Source: Membranipora membranacea (Eukaryota; Bryozoa; Gymnolaemata; Cheilostomatida; Membraniporidae). From it: 60,000 nt of DNA. The position numbers and the translations under genes were made by a program. Each line of letters begins with the position of its first letter. Positions within the stretch are counted from its first letter, which is position 1. The notes under the pieces are model-generated. The model made no database searches. It was not told where the DNA came from and saw only the letters and a list, made by a program, of their open reading frames with translations. Where the stretch lies: assembly GCA_914767715.1 (NCBI GenBank), contig OU612071.1:19094948-19154947 (forward strand). The letters run 5' to 3'. Of this stretch, positions 24,750-38,600 are shown piece after piece.

Positions 24750-25929
24750 GAACCATCTTCACGTCAGTAGAGTAGTACATATGGCTAAGTTATCAACATC
24801 AGCATCAATCAGCTTGAGAATATTGTTATTTAGAACCATTTTATATCATCTTCTCCTGGATCATGGAACCAAGCACTTGGCTATTCCCTGAAACATAGTC
24901 AAAATGATAACAAAAAATCATCTTTACTTGATGTAACACTTGTCAATATAACCTATATATCTTTAAAAAGAAAGGCCACAGACCAGTTGATGTAAGATTT
25001 GCAGGCTCTCAATTTGAGTCCACTTAAAGATATTTCAACTCACAAAGGAGAAAAATATTTTGCTGGTTTTAAGGTGGAGCTACACAAACATACAGCTACA
25101 TTGTTTGCTTATCCATGCAGGGCAGTCCTTGCTATGAACGCTTTTATGTCGATACATTTGAGTATTTATCTTACTTGGTCAATTAATATCCTGGTGATTG
25201 AGGAAAGTTACTTTGAAATTGATATTATATTCCAGCGATGGTACTGTAGTAGTAACAAGTTTATCTGTGAGAACCTCTACATCTAGGAAAAAATGAGATT
25301 GTGTATTTGTATTTTTTTTCAGAAATGGTGCATTTACGCCTCGCCATCAGATAGCAGAATCTGCCTTGCGTCTGTTTATCTTTGTACTATTATAAATTTT
25401 TTTGGATCTGACGATGAGACATTCAATATTTTAGCGTATATAGATGTAGGTGGGTTTTTCCAACTTGTGAAACAGACAAGAAAAAAATGTTGTCGTCTTC
25501 TGAACAAAACTAGCCAAGGTCAAGAATCTTTGTTATGAAACACCACTTTTGGCTTAAATACTTGCTGGAATGAGAGTGGCTTCTCCTAGCAAGAAAAACG
25601 ACAACAAAACAATCCTTAATCCTATGTGAGAGAACTATTACTCGTCACGAAAATAGAGATAATATATTAATTTAACTTTAATTCATATGGTCGTATAACT
25701 ATTTATAACACACACCTTAAAGGAGGCTTAGGACTAGAACAACCAAAATGATGGTTTGAACAAGAAATCTATAAAGTTTCTCAGAGTTGAAGGTTGTTTA
25801 GGTTGCGCCGGGGTAGGCTGTACCTGAACGGTGCTTTGTGCTTTTAGGTGACTTCGCTGCTCAAATCTTGGACTATAACTCTCAACGCATACTAGCGGAT
25901 AGATCTTTACGCTGCCGATCCACTCATAT
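24750..25929. other. Spacer with no recognised gene
   Basis: Short open frames at 24999-25286 and 25293-25538 have no recognisable domain. The last ~150 bases may belong to the 5' end of the LINE that follows. Confidence 0.4.
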
Positions 25930-28590
25930 ATGTCGGATAAACATACTAGCTACAGCAGAGCAGATATACTTATTTTAAAAAACTGTAACAGCAATGGATT
26001 TCAAATTATCAACAAACAGATCTTAGACACTATATCTCAAACTAGTGCAGTTAAAGGATTAGCCACTAGTAGCAGACAATACACAATAACTAAGAATGGA
26101 TTACACTCAAAGAAAACTAAACGAAGCTGCAGAGCTGGTAAACATAAAACCAGGCAACCCACTCAACAAGCGACACCAGATCCAATACCTGCACCGATTG
26201 CTAAGAAAACTTCACAGAGACATCCTGTCGTTCTATACACAAACTGCAGGTCAGTTAATAATTGGAAACTTGATGAATAAACTCTCTACACACACACCCA
26301 TAAACCAGATATATTCTGCCTGACTGAAACTTGGATTGATGATATTAAAGAACAATCTGCAAACATTAATGGATTCAATAGCTATTTCTGCAACCATAAA
26401 AATCGCATTGGTGGAGGTGTTGCTATCTTCATCAATCAGAGCTTTACAACCAAAGTTATAGCCTCTCACTCAACCATAACAGTGTCAGCACTCTGGGTCT
26501 TGACAAGTGTAGGACATCACAGGCCATACATTATATGCAGCAATTATCATTCCCCTGGTGCAGACCAGGAGACAACACTAGAATATATCCAATCAACCAT
26601 CCTCAAACTATCCAGACGACATGCGAGCACACAACTCCTAATATGCGGTGATTTCAACAGACTGTCAATAGATGAACTCGCTACTCAATTTGGACTATCA
26701 AATGTAGTTAATTTTAACACTCATGGAGATGCCATGTTAGATCTTATTCTGACTGACATACCATCATACAAATATTGTGACAAACTGGCCCCGATCGCCA
26801 ACAATGACCACTGTTGCATCCTGCTGCGGGGAGAGGGGAATCTACCAAGCCGCTATGTCAAAAGACAAAAGAGGCTTGTCACCAACCCGCGCAAGCTTAT
26901 GGTTCTGAAGAGATTAGCTGAACAGTCTTGGTCCTCAGTACTAAATTTCCAGGATATAAATAGCAAAGTTCATTTAATGAACGAAACTTGACTGATTCTT
27001 GACAATCACTGCCCTATAAAAACCACTAAAGTCCGGGTCGACAAACCTCCCTGGATGAGCGACACACTAGACAAACTAATCTGTGCCAAAAATGAGGCGT
27101 ACCGTAAAGGCTGCATATCGCACAAACTACTGAGAACAATCTGCCAACGACTCCTCAGACAAAACAAAAGATAATTTGTCCGGGAAACCCTCAACAAAAA
27201 CCAAAACACTAAAGCCTGGTGGGATAATATAAAAAAGCTGACAAACAAAACTAAACAACAACAATCATCAACACATGTGATTATCGACGACACCAAACTA
27301 TCTAATGACACTTTCTGTAAAAATCTCAACTCCTACTATGTAGAAGTCGGGGGAATACGAGCTACCTCAAGCTCTTCATATGTAACTACTAACACCAACA
27401 AGCTAGACCATCAAAGTATAGGAGAAGTCAAACTCCTCATGAGAAAACTGGATATTTCAAAAGCTACATCAAATGAAGACTTCCCCACATGGATATCTAA
27501 GGAAGGCATAGAAGATATAGTCATTCCGCTACACAACATTACTAGCTGTGCCCTGGATACCAACTCTTTCCCTGATATTTGGAAAAAGGCGCAAGTGGTA
27601 TCGATCCCTAAAAACAAAACACCATCTACATACAAGGATTGCCGGTCTATCAGCTTATTATTCCATCTCGGCAAACTAATAGAGGAAGTAATTATATCAA
27701 AAATGAATTCTCACCTAGCAGAAGCACTTAACACTAATCAATATGCCTACCAACAGAAACTCAGTACCATCACCGATGCAATACTGCAGTTGATAGATGA
27801 CTGGACATCTGTTCTGGACTCAAATACTAATGTGAAACTATTACAAAATGCTTGCCTTGATCTTTCCAAAGCCTTCGATAGGATGCAGCCCCCCATACTG
27901 ATATATAAAATGAATCATCTTAGTTTTAACGCTAATGTCATTGCCTTAGTAGAAAGTTTTTTAGACTCAAGACAACAATGTGTAAAATACTGTGATAATT
28001 TTTCTGACTTCAAACCCATTCAAGTAGGTGCCCCTCAAGGAACCAAACTGGGCCCCATCCTATGGCTAATTTATGTTGATGACTTAAAATCTGTTGATTA
28101 TGATACAAAATGTATCAAATATGCTGATGATGATGCACTTTATAAGCCTATCGTTGATCGATCCGCTGATAACATATCTGATGCAATACTGTTGGCAAAC
28201 ACCTGGTCTGAGCAAAACAACATGATTCTGAATTCCAGCAAAACAGTGATACTGAATGTAGCTTTTACAAACAAACCTGCTATGCACCTTGGTATGGCAC
28301 CTATGGAGATGATATTCTCTTTATCTCTCCCTCTGAGCATACCAAATTTTTAGGCGTATTCATAGACAACAAACTAACTTTCAGTAATCATGTTGACTAT
28401 ATTATATCTAAATGCTCTCAACGATTATACTTGATGAGACTGCTGAAACGCATGGGCATGGATAGTGATGGCCTGAGGACCTTCTATATAGCTAACATAA
28501 AGTCTATAATCTCCTACGCCTGCCCTGCATGGTATAATCTACTGTCAGACACCGATAAGACACGACTCGAGAGGATCCAGGATCACTAGA
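25930..28590 (+). pseudogene. LINE endonuclease-reverse transcriptase ORF, disabled
   Basis: Endonuclease residues seen include the N of NCRS, the E of TETW, D and N of GDFN, and a terminal NDHCCI (SDH-like). RT motifs run from the 'STYKDCRSISLL' region through YADD to FLGVFIDN, the last in a shifted frame. Three in-frame stop codons plus at least two frameshifts make it non-functional. Confidence 0.85.
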
Positions 28591-28621
28591 ATAGCTGACA
28601 ACGATAATCACCCCTTGAACT

Positions 28622-28864
28622 TGTGATCTGTGCTAATATGCTAGTAAATTGTAGTTATGTTCCCTTTTATTTTATGTTGAGATATCCCATAATCCCATGG
28701 TCAAGTCATGTGACATGTAGTTTCAGTTTCTTTCATAAAGATTGAGTTGTTGTTTTGCAATTGTAGTGTGGAGAGGATTTTTCTACTGCCTTAGTTAGGC
28801 TTTGCAGTTCATGAGAATACAACATTCAGTATCTTACATATAATTCAGTGTGTCATATTCTTCA
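28622..28864 (+). repeat. Left LTR of the gypsy-type element
   Basis: 243 bases, TG...CA ends. It differs from the right copy at two positions (in 'gttgttgttttg' and 'agttaggc'). Confidence 0.95.
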
Positions 28865-29641
28865 AGCTATTTCGGCAATCATGGTATCCAAGGCTATAAG
28901 GTTATCATCAAGAACTATGAGGACCAGAAGACAAGTGGTGAGTTCTTTGTTTGGATAGAGAAGCTAGAGCTGGTAGCACAGTTGCAAGGGTTGACAGATC
29001 TGCCTAAGTTTGTGCCATTGTTCTTGTCAGGTCCTGCCTTTTCTGTATATCAACAGTTGAGTGATGAAACTAAGAATGATTATGATTTGTTAAAAGCTGA
29101 GTTATCCACTGCTCTCAGCATTGATCCATTTACAGCGTATGATGAGTTGAAGAGCAGAGTATTAATCGAGAATGAGTCGGTTGATGTGTATTTAGCTGAT
29201 ATAAGGCGGTTGGTGGCATTGATTGGTCACGGACATCATGGTGAGCCTCTGGTCAGGTGTGCATTTGTATCAGGCCTACCTTCTGATGTAGCTATGCAGT
29301 TAAAATCTACTGTTAATGTTGAGAGGTTGGGGCTCGCAGAGTTAGTAGGGTAAGCGCGTGCAATGCTTGCATCAAGGAGAGGCAATTCTGCTTTTGCTTG
29401 TGCAGGTGTAAAGTCAAATGTAAAAGCTGTACAGTGCTTCGTCTGCTCTGGTAATGGGCATGTAGCTCGGGAATGTCCTAACAGGAAAAAGGAGCGGTAT
29501 GTTAGTGGTCGAGCTCAGCGTGATCGAAGATGCTATATATGTGATTCACCCGATCACCTGGCAAACAAATGCCCAAACCGATTGGGAAATGGGACCGGGG
29601 CAGTATCTGCATCGGATACTCGCCCCGCATCGCAGCAATAG
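28850..29641 (+). pseudogene. gypsy-type gag with two CCHC knuckles, one stop
   Basis: The frame enters from the LTR and encodes a capsid-like region, then two zinc knuckles of CX2CX4HX4C form at about 29435-29480 and 29530-29571. A TAA at 29351-29353 interrupts the frame between capsid and knuckles. The only nearby ATG (28885) is not in this frame, so the true start codon is unclear. The end overlaps pol in another frame, suggesting expression of pol by frameshifting. Confidence 0.8.
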
Positions 29642-32547
29642 AGGCGCCATTACCTGTGATAAACATTTTGATCAATGGCGTTCAGTGTAGATCGTTGGTT
29701 GACACAGTTTGTCAGCGGACTGTTGTAACATCTCATGTGATCAAGGTGTTAGGTGCTAAGCACAACTCTAAGCCTAGTGTTGTGACAATGCTCGATGGCA
29801 AAACTACTCAGTGTGCAGGAGAAGTTGACTTGGTGTTAGATACATGTCGTGATTCAGTGAAATTACGATGCTTTGTCGCGTCATCTCTGGTATGTGGATT
29901 TTCCGCAATAATAGGTATGGATGCTGTCAGAGGTTTAGGTGGAGTAACTGTGAGCTCGAGGAGTGTTCCTCATTTTGGCAATGTTGATGAAGGTATGCAT
30001 ATGTCCTTGGTTGCTGCTGTAGGAGTTTCGGTGGTTCCTTCTCTTGAGGTCGAAGACACTGATTTTAGAGCGATTTATGATGGAAATCAATGGAAGGTCT
30101 CTTGGAAATGGAAGGATGAAGAGCCTACTTTGAGAAATCAAAGAGGCGAGTACAATATCAGTGACAAATGTAGGGCAGGTTATGAGAGAGAGGTTGAGTC
30201 ATGGATTGAGTGTGGGTGGTTAGTAGATCATGATGTTTCAAAACATGGTGAATGAGGTGTGATACCTATGTTGGCTGCATTTCAGCCAAACAAAGACAGT
30301 AAGATAAGGCCTGTTATGGACTATGGGAAAGAGTTGAATCAGTACATCAGTAGCAACCCAGGCGTTGATGTTGCTGTATGTCAGGATAAGTTGCGCAAAT
30401 GGCGCAGATTTGGCTCAAACTGTTCTATGCTTGATCTCAAAAAGGCATACCTGCAGTTGTATGTTGATGATGAGCTGCTGAAGTTCCAGGCAGTTCGTTA
30501 TAAGAACAAAATGTATGTCATGACACGGATGGGTTTCGGTTTGAATGTTGCACCGAAAATCATGTCAAAGGTTCTTGGTAAGGTTCTGTCAATGGATAGT
30601 GCAGTTGAACACGGTACTGATCACTACATAGACGATATCATAGTGGATGAGGACAGAGTATTGGTGGATTGTGTGAGAGCCCATCTTCGAAAGTATGGCT
30701 TGGTGACAAAGGAACCTGAGAGAATGTGTGATGCTAGGGTGCTTGGCTTGCGTGTAAAGCTTACTGAGAGTAATGAGTTGGTCTGGGGTAGGGACAATGA
30801 GTACGGTGACATGGCTGATGTAGTGACTAAACGAGAGTTGTTCTCGGTGTGTGGTCGCCTCATTGGGCATTATCCTTTAGGTGGATGGCTACGAGTAGCA
30901 TGCAGCTTTATGAAGAGACAGGCAAGTGATTGTGACTGGGATGAGAAGGTTCCCACTCGCGTCAAGGAGATGCTGTTTGAAACTCAGGCAATGCTAGTCA
31001 TAAGAGACCCTGTTTGTGGAGTATGGTCTGTGCCTTGTACTGAGGAAGGAGTGATATGGGGTGATGCAAGCGGCCTAGCTGTCGGAGTGATAGTTGAGAT
31101 AGGTGGTGTGATGGTAGAGGATGGTTGTTGGTTGAGGAAAGATGATGGCAATCATATCAATGTTGCTGAGTTAGAGGCAGTAGTCAGAGGTTTGAGCTGT
31201 GGTATAAAGTGGGAGTTGAAGTCTATGAAAGTTATGACAGATTCTGCTACTGTGTATGGCTGGGTGAAATCGGTGATAAAGGACAGCAAGCGTCCTAAGG
31301 TTGGAGGTCTTGGTGAGCTGCTTACTAGGAGGAGGTTGAGTATGATCGCTGAGCTAATCGAGTTGTATGACTTACATGTTGAGGTGGTATTGGTCAAGTC
31401 AGAGGCTAATCTAGCTGATGCACTTACAAGGGTTCCTAAGAAGTGGCTCAAACCTCTGGCTCAGGTTGTATCAGTCGGCTGTGTTGGCGGATACTCTGTT
31501 GAGGCTGTGCGTGATCTTCATGATACTAACCACCTGGGGGTGGAAAGGACCTTTTATCTTTCCAGGTGTAAGTGGGGCGATGCAGTACAAAAAGATGATG
31601 TGGTCCAAGCGGTGAAGGAATGCCAAGTCTGCAGACGTGTTGATCCAGCACCAGTAAGATGGGAACATGGTGAGCTTTCGGTTGATGAGACATGGTTCAG
31701 ACTAGCATCAGACATCACTCATTATGGAGGCAGTCCGTACTTGACCCTAATAGACTGTGGACCTAGCAGATTCTCTATATGGCGACAGCTCACCAATGAG
31801 ACGCCCGAAGCTGTCATAAAACTGCTAGGACAAATCTTCAATGAGCGTGGACCTCCTAAAGAACTGTTAACTGATAATGGACCATGTTATGTGAGCGAGA
31901 GGTTCCGTGGATTTATGGCTAAGTGGAACGTGGACCATATATTCAGTTGTGCCTACAAGAAGCAAGGAAACGGCATAGTAGAGCGGCAACATAGAACAAT
32001 CAAGAGAATGGTTGCTCGCTCGGGTGGCTCAGTACAGGATATGGTGTACTGGTACAACTTTTCAGCAAAAGTTGATGGTAGCACGCCGGCGGAATCTATC
32101 TACCAATACGGCGGTCAGTCATTGCCAGATGTGACAGGGAACTCATTCCGTCGACAGAGAGACACTCATCTCAATCCATTCAGTGTCGGAGACAGTGTGT
32201 ATGTAAAACCTCCTGGTGCCCGCTGCACGACTACATGGCCAACTGGGGAGGTAACCGCTATTATCTCAAACACTGCTGTTAAGGTTGGTAGCACACCCAG
32301 ACATGTCAGTGACCTAAGGCTACGCCAGCATTTCTCTCCAACCAATGAAGAGAATGGACAATCAATTCAAGGCGCTAGTGACTATGAGCTAGTTGATCTT
32401 GATGGGGAGGATACATCTGATGACGATGCGGGACAACATGGAAGTGTGAGTGATGCCAGTGACAATGAGAGTGTTGGAGAGCAAGATCATCAAGCCAGGG
32501 CCCGTAATCCCCCTCAGCGATTCGGTAACAATATTTATGACACCTGA
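29569..32547 (+). pseudogene. gypsy-type pol: protease, RT, RNase H, integrase; one stop and altered protease
   Basis: The protease motif reads LVDTVCQRT at about 29695-29720, where DTG is expected; the Gly of the catalytic triad is Val. A TGA at 30253-30255 splits the frame just before the RT. The RT has YIDD at 30625-30636. RNase H begins near VIWGDAS. The integrase has an HHCC finger (HDTNHLG, CQVC) and DDE residues in ASDITH, LLTDNGP and GNGIVERQH. The C-terminal tail is acidic. The element is recent by its LTRs but this copy cannot make a full polyprotein unless the stop is read through. Confidence 0.9.
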
Positions 32548-32578
32548 TCTGAAGTATGATCTTGAGATCATGGGGAGG

Positions 32579-32821
32579 TGTGATCTGTGCTAATATGCTA
32601 GTAAATTGTAGTTATGTTCCCTTTTATTTTATGTTGAGATATCCCATAATCCCATGGTCAAGTCATGTGACATGTAGTTTCAGTTTCTTTCATAAAGATT
32701 GAGTTTTTGTTTTGCAATTGTAGTGTGGAGAGGATTTTTCTACTGCCTTAGTTTGGCTTTGCAGTTCATGAGAATACAACATTCAGTATCTTACATATAA
32801 TTCAGTGTGTCATATTCTTCA
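32579..32821 (+). repeat. Right LTR of the gypsy-type element
   Basis: 243 bases, same ends as the left copy. It is followed directly by the GAACT target duplication and the interrupted LINE. Confidence 0.95.
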
Positions 32822-33090
32822 GAACTCTCTTATAAAATTAGATACAAACAGAACATCTGCTCGTAGAGCAAAAATAGATAAATATAGGCCATCCAAGTGT
32901 AGAACAACCAAAAGACAAAATACCTTTTTTGAGTTTTATATGCGATTTTTTAACTGATGCAGCTCAGACTCCTTTTATTTTTATTTTCCCATGTATGTGT
33001 CGTACATTCGATGCTATCAACCAGGATGGATCACAGGATGGATATTAGAATTTTAGGCAATAAACAAACTTCAAACTTCAAACTTCAAAT

Positions 33091-34334
33091 TTCCATGTGA
33101 TACTCATTCTCCTGTGATTTAACCGAAGCATAAAACTTGTTATTGGTGTTGTTACGACTATACATTAATTTGAAAACTAGTATTTGTTTTTCGACTATAG
33201 ATTACCATGACCTACCACACAAGCCGAATTAAAAACATAAATAACCTTTGGAGAGGCTTACAAAAAATTTATGGCAAACGTTTGCTAGTAACTGGTAGAA
33301 GAGTGTCAATGTAACGATATCCCTATCTAGTGCATATCTGGTCATGCTGACTTCAGCATGGCAGCTACTTTATCCAGTATTCATACCACACCACATTACT
33401 TAAGGGTGGAGAAGAGTCTCAAATCTAAATAATGATTCACTCAACCGTATTACGATTGTTTTTATTGATTCATCGAGCGATTCACTTTCCCTACAAAAAG
33501 GGGGTCATATTACCACAACAATACACCTGCCTAACCTGGAATTGTTTGCCCATCACCGAGGTCGCCCTTGTGTATGGGCAAATTGGAAATTTTTGCAAAT
33601 TGCTGAAAACTAACAAAAGTCATTTAAGTCGATAGTAAACAATCAGTCCTCATGAGTTGAAGTCAAACTTGAACTAAAAAGATATGAATTAAGTTGATTC
33701 CAATAATCTGCATCATATTATATAATGATAAATAAGAACAGTTTTGCAACAATGATTGCATTTGTTTGTGAATTGTTTTCCTACATTCTGTATAACATGT
33801 TTTGTGCAGGATCAGGAGTACATGACAGAGCTAGTGTGCTCAAGGAGAAGCTACAAATACAGAAGTATAATTAGTCAAAGTAGGTGTGATGCAAACGCTC
33901 AGCCTAATATTATTTTGTAAATATGATCCAAAGGTGCTGCCAATAGGGGATAACTCCTTGTTCTATCTAAATCACACTTGGCATAAAATTATGCATGTAT
34001 CTATGATCGTATGAGCTGTTTGGATAAGTTTTCAAGTTGTAATTACTTCAACAAAAGATTGTCACAGAACAGTAATGGTCATAGAATAGACTTTTTCAAG
34101 ACAATATTTTGTAGTAATCCATCGAAGCGAGATAAAACACTCTAGATCCGTGGCCCTTGAAATCAAGTTCATCACTCATGGAATTATTATTTCACGCAAA
34201 AATTTTTTTTGCAATGTTAGTGCTGCAATTAAATCTTAAACGCTGCTCAAAAATCTTTAAATTTTATGACTTATAGGTATTTATTTAGGAGTCATTCAAT
34301 TTAGATTCTGGATATAATACAGGCTTATACTTAC
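33091..34334. other. Spacer after the LINE; 3' end of the CUB gene not found
   Basis: The last visible CUB exon ends in phase 1 at 34335, so at least one more exon must exist to the left. I found no convincing candidate here. The only acceptors in the right phase lead to immediate stops (for example near 33868). The remaining exons may lie left of the 25.9-33.1 kb insertions or have been lost. Confidence 0.4.
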
Positions 34335-35663
34335 AAGACCATTCAAGTCGCCATCCCAGGTCCGTTTTCTGGTTGTCAGAGACGAAGTTGACGATTACAG
34401 AAGTGGTGCACGGTTTGAGAACTTGATCGATATATCCGCATAACTTAGCTAGCAGAGCGCCAGTCTCCCCATCAAAAATCTGAAATAAGCAGCACGACAT
34501 AAAACTTGAAGAGGCGATTCATTTTAGCCCGGATATATTTGTTCCATCTTTTTTGTACATTATAATCCTTCTTATTCCACAGTATGGGTTAAATCTTGTG
34601 TTCCACCTGTGTTAGAGTGGTAACTATACGATTATCTAACAAAATAATCAGGAGGTGAAAGAGTAGGAGGTTCTCAGTTGGTTAGAGCACTTGTCTTCAG
34701 CTTGCAAATGTCGAAGGTTTTGGGTTTGAATCCAACAGCAGTGCAATGACTACTGGGATTTGTTGGACCCCAGGTGTGCTCAGACCTGCCTAAAAACCGA
34801 GAGCAAATTGGTGCAAACCTTGTGGACTCGCTCTTAAGGCACCCTGATTTCGCCACCCATTCCACAGGATGTGTTGAGTGACCTAGCCTTGCAATTTCAA
34901 CCAACATTTTCCATTGACCAAATGGTCGGTCACAAATATTAAGAAGCTCATCATATCTTCCTCTTAGCAGGAGTGTCAGCAGACAGAAATGAAATCCCTG
35001 GCAATTTTAATGTTTGGAACATCACAGATAAGACAACACCGTGTGCAAGGGACTTGGAGGGATGAAATGAGAATAGCCAACATCACATTTAGTTGCAACT
35101 GACTGTGAACAGTCTGCTTCTGCCATAGCGCTCAGTATATTATACCATATTATGAGGGATTGCATCAGAAGACCAAATAGTAAACTTTACTGCATAACTT
35201 ATTATAATTTATAATCATAATTGGTAAGGCCCATCCATACGAATGATAACAATGATTGAAAGACAAAAAACTCAGGTAGGCTTTGAAGGATGAAACAACC
35301 CAAAAATCTTGAGGTAATATATAAATGTCAAGTGTTTTCTGGGGACAAAAGGTACAATACTCTTATGAGGATAAATCATATCATTTATCACTTGCAGCTT
35401 CCATGATCAGTCTGGAATAGCTGAGTTTGCTGGGGAATACAATATTTGATATCTAATCATTAAGCTTACCTCAACGTAATCCCAGAGACAGTCTTTGTAA
35501 AATTCTACATCAAATCTAGTGAATGATATAACAATTGTTTTTCCTGAGTGCTTCCCAACAGATATTTTTTTCGAGCATGCTGTGTTTATATCATAGGCAT
35601 ACGGATAGTTAGGGGATGTTAATACTCCGCTAGCTGCAGTAAAATCTGTGCCCCTGCAAATAT
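34335..35663 (-). CDS. CUB domain 3 (two exons)
   Basis: Exons 35470-35663 and 34335-34479. They show SGVLTSPNYP, YDINTAC, FTRFDVE, DCLWDYVE, KLCG and GWRLEWS. A short phase-1 linker exon (36145-36213) precedes it, like the linkers at 37877-37960 and 39623-39697. Confidence 0.85.
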
Positions 35664-38600
35664 CTGAAATCATAATGTCAAGTTACGCTATACGATAGTG
35701 AGAGCGGTGATGAAAATATTTTTGCAGGAGAAAATCCATTTTAAATTATACACTATTGATATATTGTACTTGTCTCAAAGGACAGTAAGTTGATGTTATG
35801 GTCTCAGAGAACCCATCAGAAGAGATCAAAATGTGCATGAACATTCAGTCAAGATATTGTGCGTTCCTGAGAATTCTCTCCCTACTTCTCAATAAACTAT
35901 GTTTAAACGCCAATATTCCAACTATTGATATAAAGGCAGCGGCATCAATACTGGCTGTGTTCTGAATGATGGGAGGGAGCCAATGGCAGGTCATGTAATG
36001 TACCTATTGATATTGTGAAAGCTAAAAAAGATTGAGATCATATTCACACTTTTTCAGTATGCACTTTCAGGAATGTACCATCTGACCATGCATTGGAAAT
36101 TAAGAAGTAACGAGGATGTGCATTAGCTAGCTGCTGATTCTCACCTGTATCCATAGACATGTATTTGGTCACTGCAGGGGTACATAGAGTTACAGACTCT
36201 GCAGATGACTGGTCTGTAAGAAATTGAGAATGACAAAAATTTATTAGTTGGAAATTGAAAATTTCCATTTTGGAACTGCTAAGTTGGCTGGCATATTGAA
36301 AATCGAATAGAACCACGGGTCAACAAAATGCAATTATAATTAAATACAACCATCAGTTGGCCGAATCAAAGTATCATAAAAAGAACTTGAAAGGGACCAA
36401 CTATTCGGATTGCTAAGCCTAAGCCTGATTGCTTTCCGGTTAATATCCACCCAATGATGTGAATGCAATGAATCTTAATTATACCACAGCTGCAAGGCAT
36501 AACTGTCTTTGCCCATAAGACTTGAATTAATTATTTACCAAAGATAACTTGTTGTTCATGTTGTTGATCATCATCATTTTTTCAGTATAAAATTGCGAAA
36601 TGAAGAGAAGTTAAAAATACCAGAAATTGTTACGATGCGTGTTTGTCTTAGTAATTTAGACAGGGAACTTGGATGTGGACTACATCAATTATACAATGTC
36701 TATTTGAATTTTCCCCATTTCTTTACTGAACTGTTATAACTATAGGGCAACAAGGGTATAAGTCACAAAGTATATGACTTACATGACCATTCAAGGTGCC
36801 ATCCCATCAGACTGGTTACATTGTTTGTAGAGAATTGAATGGTGACAGTTGGAGAGCAAGTTTGTACAATGTATCTCTCATTGCCGCATAACTTAACTAT
36901 TGAAGCGCCAGTTTCACTATCAATGATCTAAAATTATAGACATAACAGTCTACTCTTTGAAGTGAAATAAACTGATGTCTTCATCATTTTTCAGTGGCTC
37001 TGACCAGGCATTTCTCAAAAGTTCCATCAACCACATCCAAGGTTTATAACCACTCCGTTGATGATACAGTGAACAACAAGTTTTATTTTTGCTTGACATT
37101 TTTGAATCACTGATCCGTCATGGTTATTTTCATGAACAGAAAATGTGTAAAACTGTTATCCTGTGTTTTGACTCACCTTGACAAAGTCCAACTCACAGTT
37201 GTCATTGTATTCTACAGAGAAACTAGTAAACAAAATCACAATCACCCCTCCCTCGCTATCCACAGCTGACACAGTTTTTGAGCAGTCTGTGTTGATATCA
37301 TACCAATAGGGATAATTAGGAGAAGTCAGTACTCCAGTCAGTGCAGATATAGCTGTGCCTGGGCGGCAGATATCTACAAATAGGGCAGGTAAAGCTCAGT
37401 GACAGTTTTGATGGAAATGAATGTCCAAATTAATCAACTTTAGTCATTAATTTAGTTTAGTGAAAGTCATTTGTACATTTATTATAATTTAGCAAATGAA
37501 TCATGAGCTAATTTTAATTTGACCATTTGATTCTGGTTGCTACGTATTATTGAAAGCCAGTGAAAGAAAATATACAAAAGAAGTTAACAATACACAATCT
37601 TAGAAAGGTTACCAGATCTGGAAAAATCTTATTTCACATTCAATGTGGTAAAACAACTTTTCCCTGCCCTGGTACATTCCAATTAACCATGTAATATTGG
37701 CCTTCTATTTTTGTGAGAATGTAACTTAGAATCACTCTTACATAGAAAGTGATTTAAAAACATGAACAATATATGTAACAGTGGTATCGGGAGAAGACAA
37801 GTATAATATTTTGCAACCTCTCAAAGTTATATGCTAATTATTGGTAAGCTTGTTGGGTCAGAATTTATCCCCTCACCTGTATTTGTTGCAGTGTATGAGA
37901 TCATAGAAATGTGCGGAGTCACTGCGGATGAGCATGTTGACGGATCGGCATGTAATGTGTCTATTATAAAAGAATAGTATTGATATAATTCGGTAGGGAC
38001 AATTATCTGAGCTTGAATTTGAGCCTATCTATGGTGTAGCCCGTTCTCTATTTTGGTAACCATGCTCTGCAAATAATTTGAGACTTCACCTCATTTTGAT
38101 TTGTGCATGTGCAAGCTAGTATGATACAAACATGTCAGCAAAGTATCATATAATAATATGGTTGTTCTGCAGCCAATGTTTGATCCAACAGAAAACCATT
38201 GGGAATTGCAAAATGCACAAACAAAGACTGCTCGTGAAATAATATCCCTGGGTATCGCTAAATGTTCACAGACGTAATTGAATGAGTTTTGAATCTAAAG
38301 CTATGATCATGTGAGTTTTTTGTGACAACAGGGAGCGGTTGTGCCAATAATAGTAACATTCGCAATGAATCAAATTATTTACCCTTTACTTACTTTATTT
38401 TATTTAACATGAAGCTTACTACTTACCAGACCACTCGAGGCGCCAACCACATCCTACTGTCCCTCTCTCAGAGTCAGAGAAGAAATGGATGGTGACTGAT
38501 TGAGCACAGGTGAGGACATCATGTTTCTCCATGCCACACAACTTAACTATTGGAAGGCCAGTCTCAGTATCTTTAACCTGTAATTGATTATTTGATTATG

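Larger units (their letters stand above)
28622..32821 (+). mobile_element. Ty3/gypsy-type LTR retrotransposon, young, nested in the LINE
   Basis: LTRs of equal length at 28622-28864 and 32579-32821 start TGTGATCTG and end TTCTTCA. They differ at two of 243 positions. The flanking 5-base duplication is GAACT (28617-28621 and 32822-32826). A purine-rich tract (atggggagg) precedes the right LTR. The order gag, protease, RT, RNase H, integrase indicates the gypsy type. I could not identify a conventional tRNA primer site starting TGG next to the left LTR. Confidence 0.95.
25930..33090 (+). mobile_element. CR1/L2/Jockey-like LINE, split by an LTR element
   Basis: A single reading frame from the ATG at 25930 covers an N-terminal stretch, an AP-type endonuclease (TNCRSVNN, CLTETWIDD, CGDFN), and a reverse transcriptase with DLSKAFD, APQGTKLGP and the catalytic YADD at about 28120. 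In-frame stops lie at 26278, 26989 and 27172, and the frame shifts after about 28300. The coding sequence is cut at 28621 inside an HPLN-SLI motif and resumes at 32827 beyond the inserted LTR element. It ends with CRTTKRQNTFFEF, a stop and a 3' tail of CAAACTT repeats (about 33063-33087), as in many LINEs without a poly(A) tail. Confidence 0.85.

Noticed and set aside
30589-32571. Several minus-strand frames in the gypsy element
   Set aside because: They are shadows of the plus-strand pol frame.
33800-33875. Possible terminal exon of the CUB gene (minus) or a short plus-strand exon
   Set aside because: The minus-strand acceptor gives only two residues before a stop. The plus-strand frame has no partner exons.
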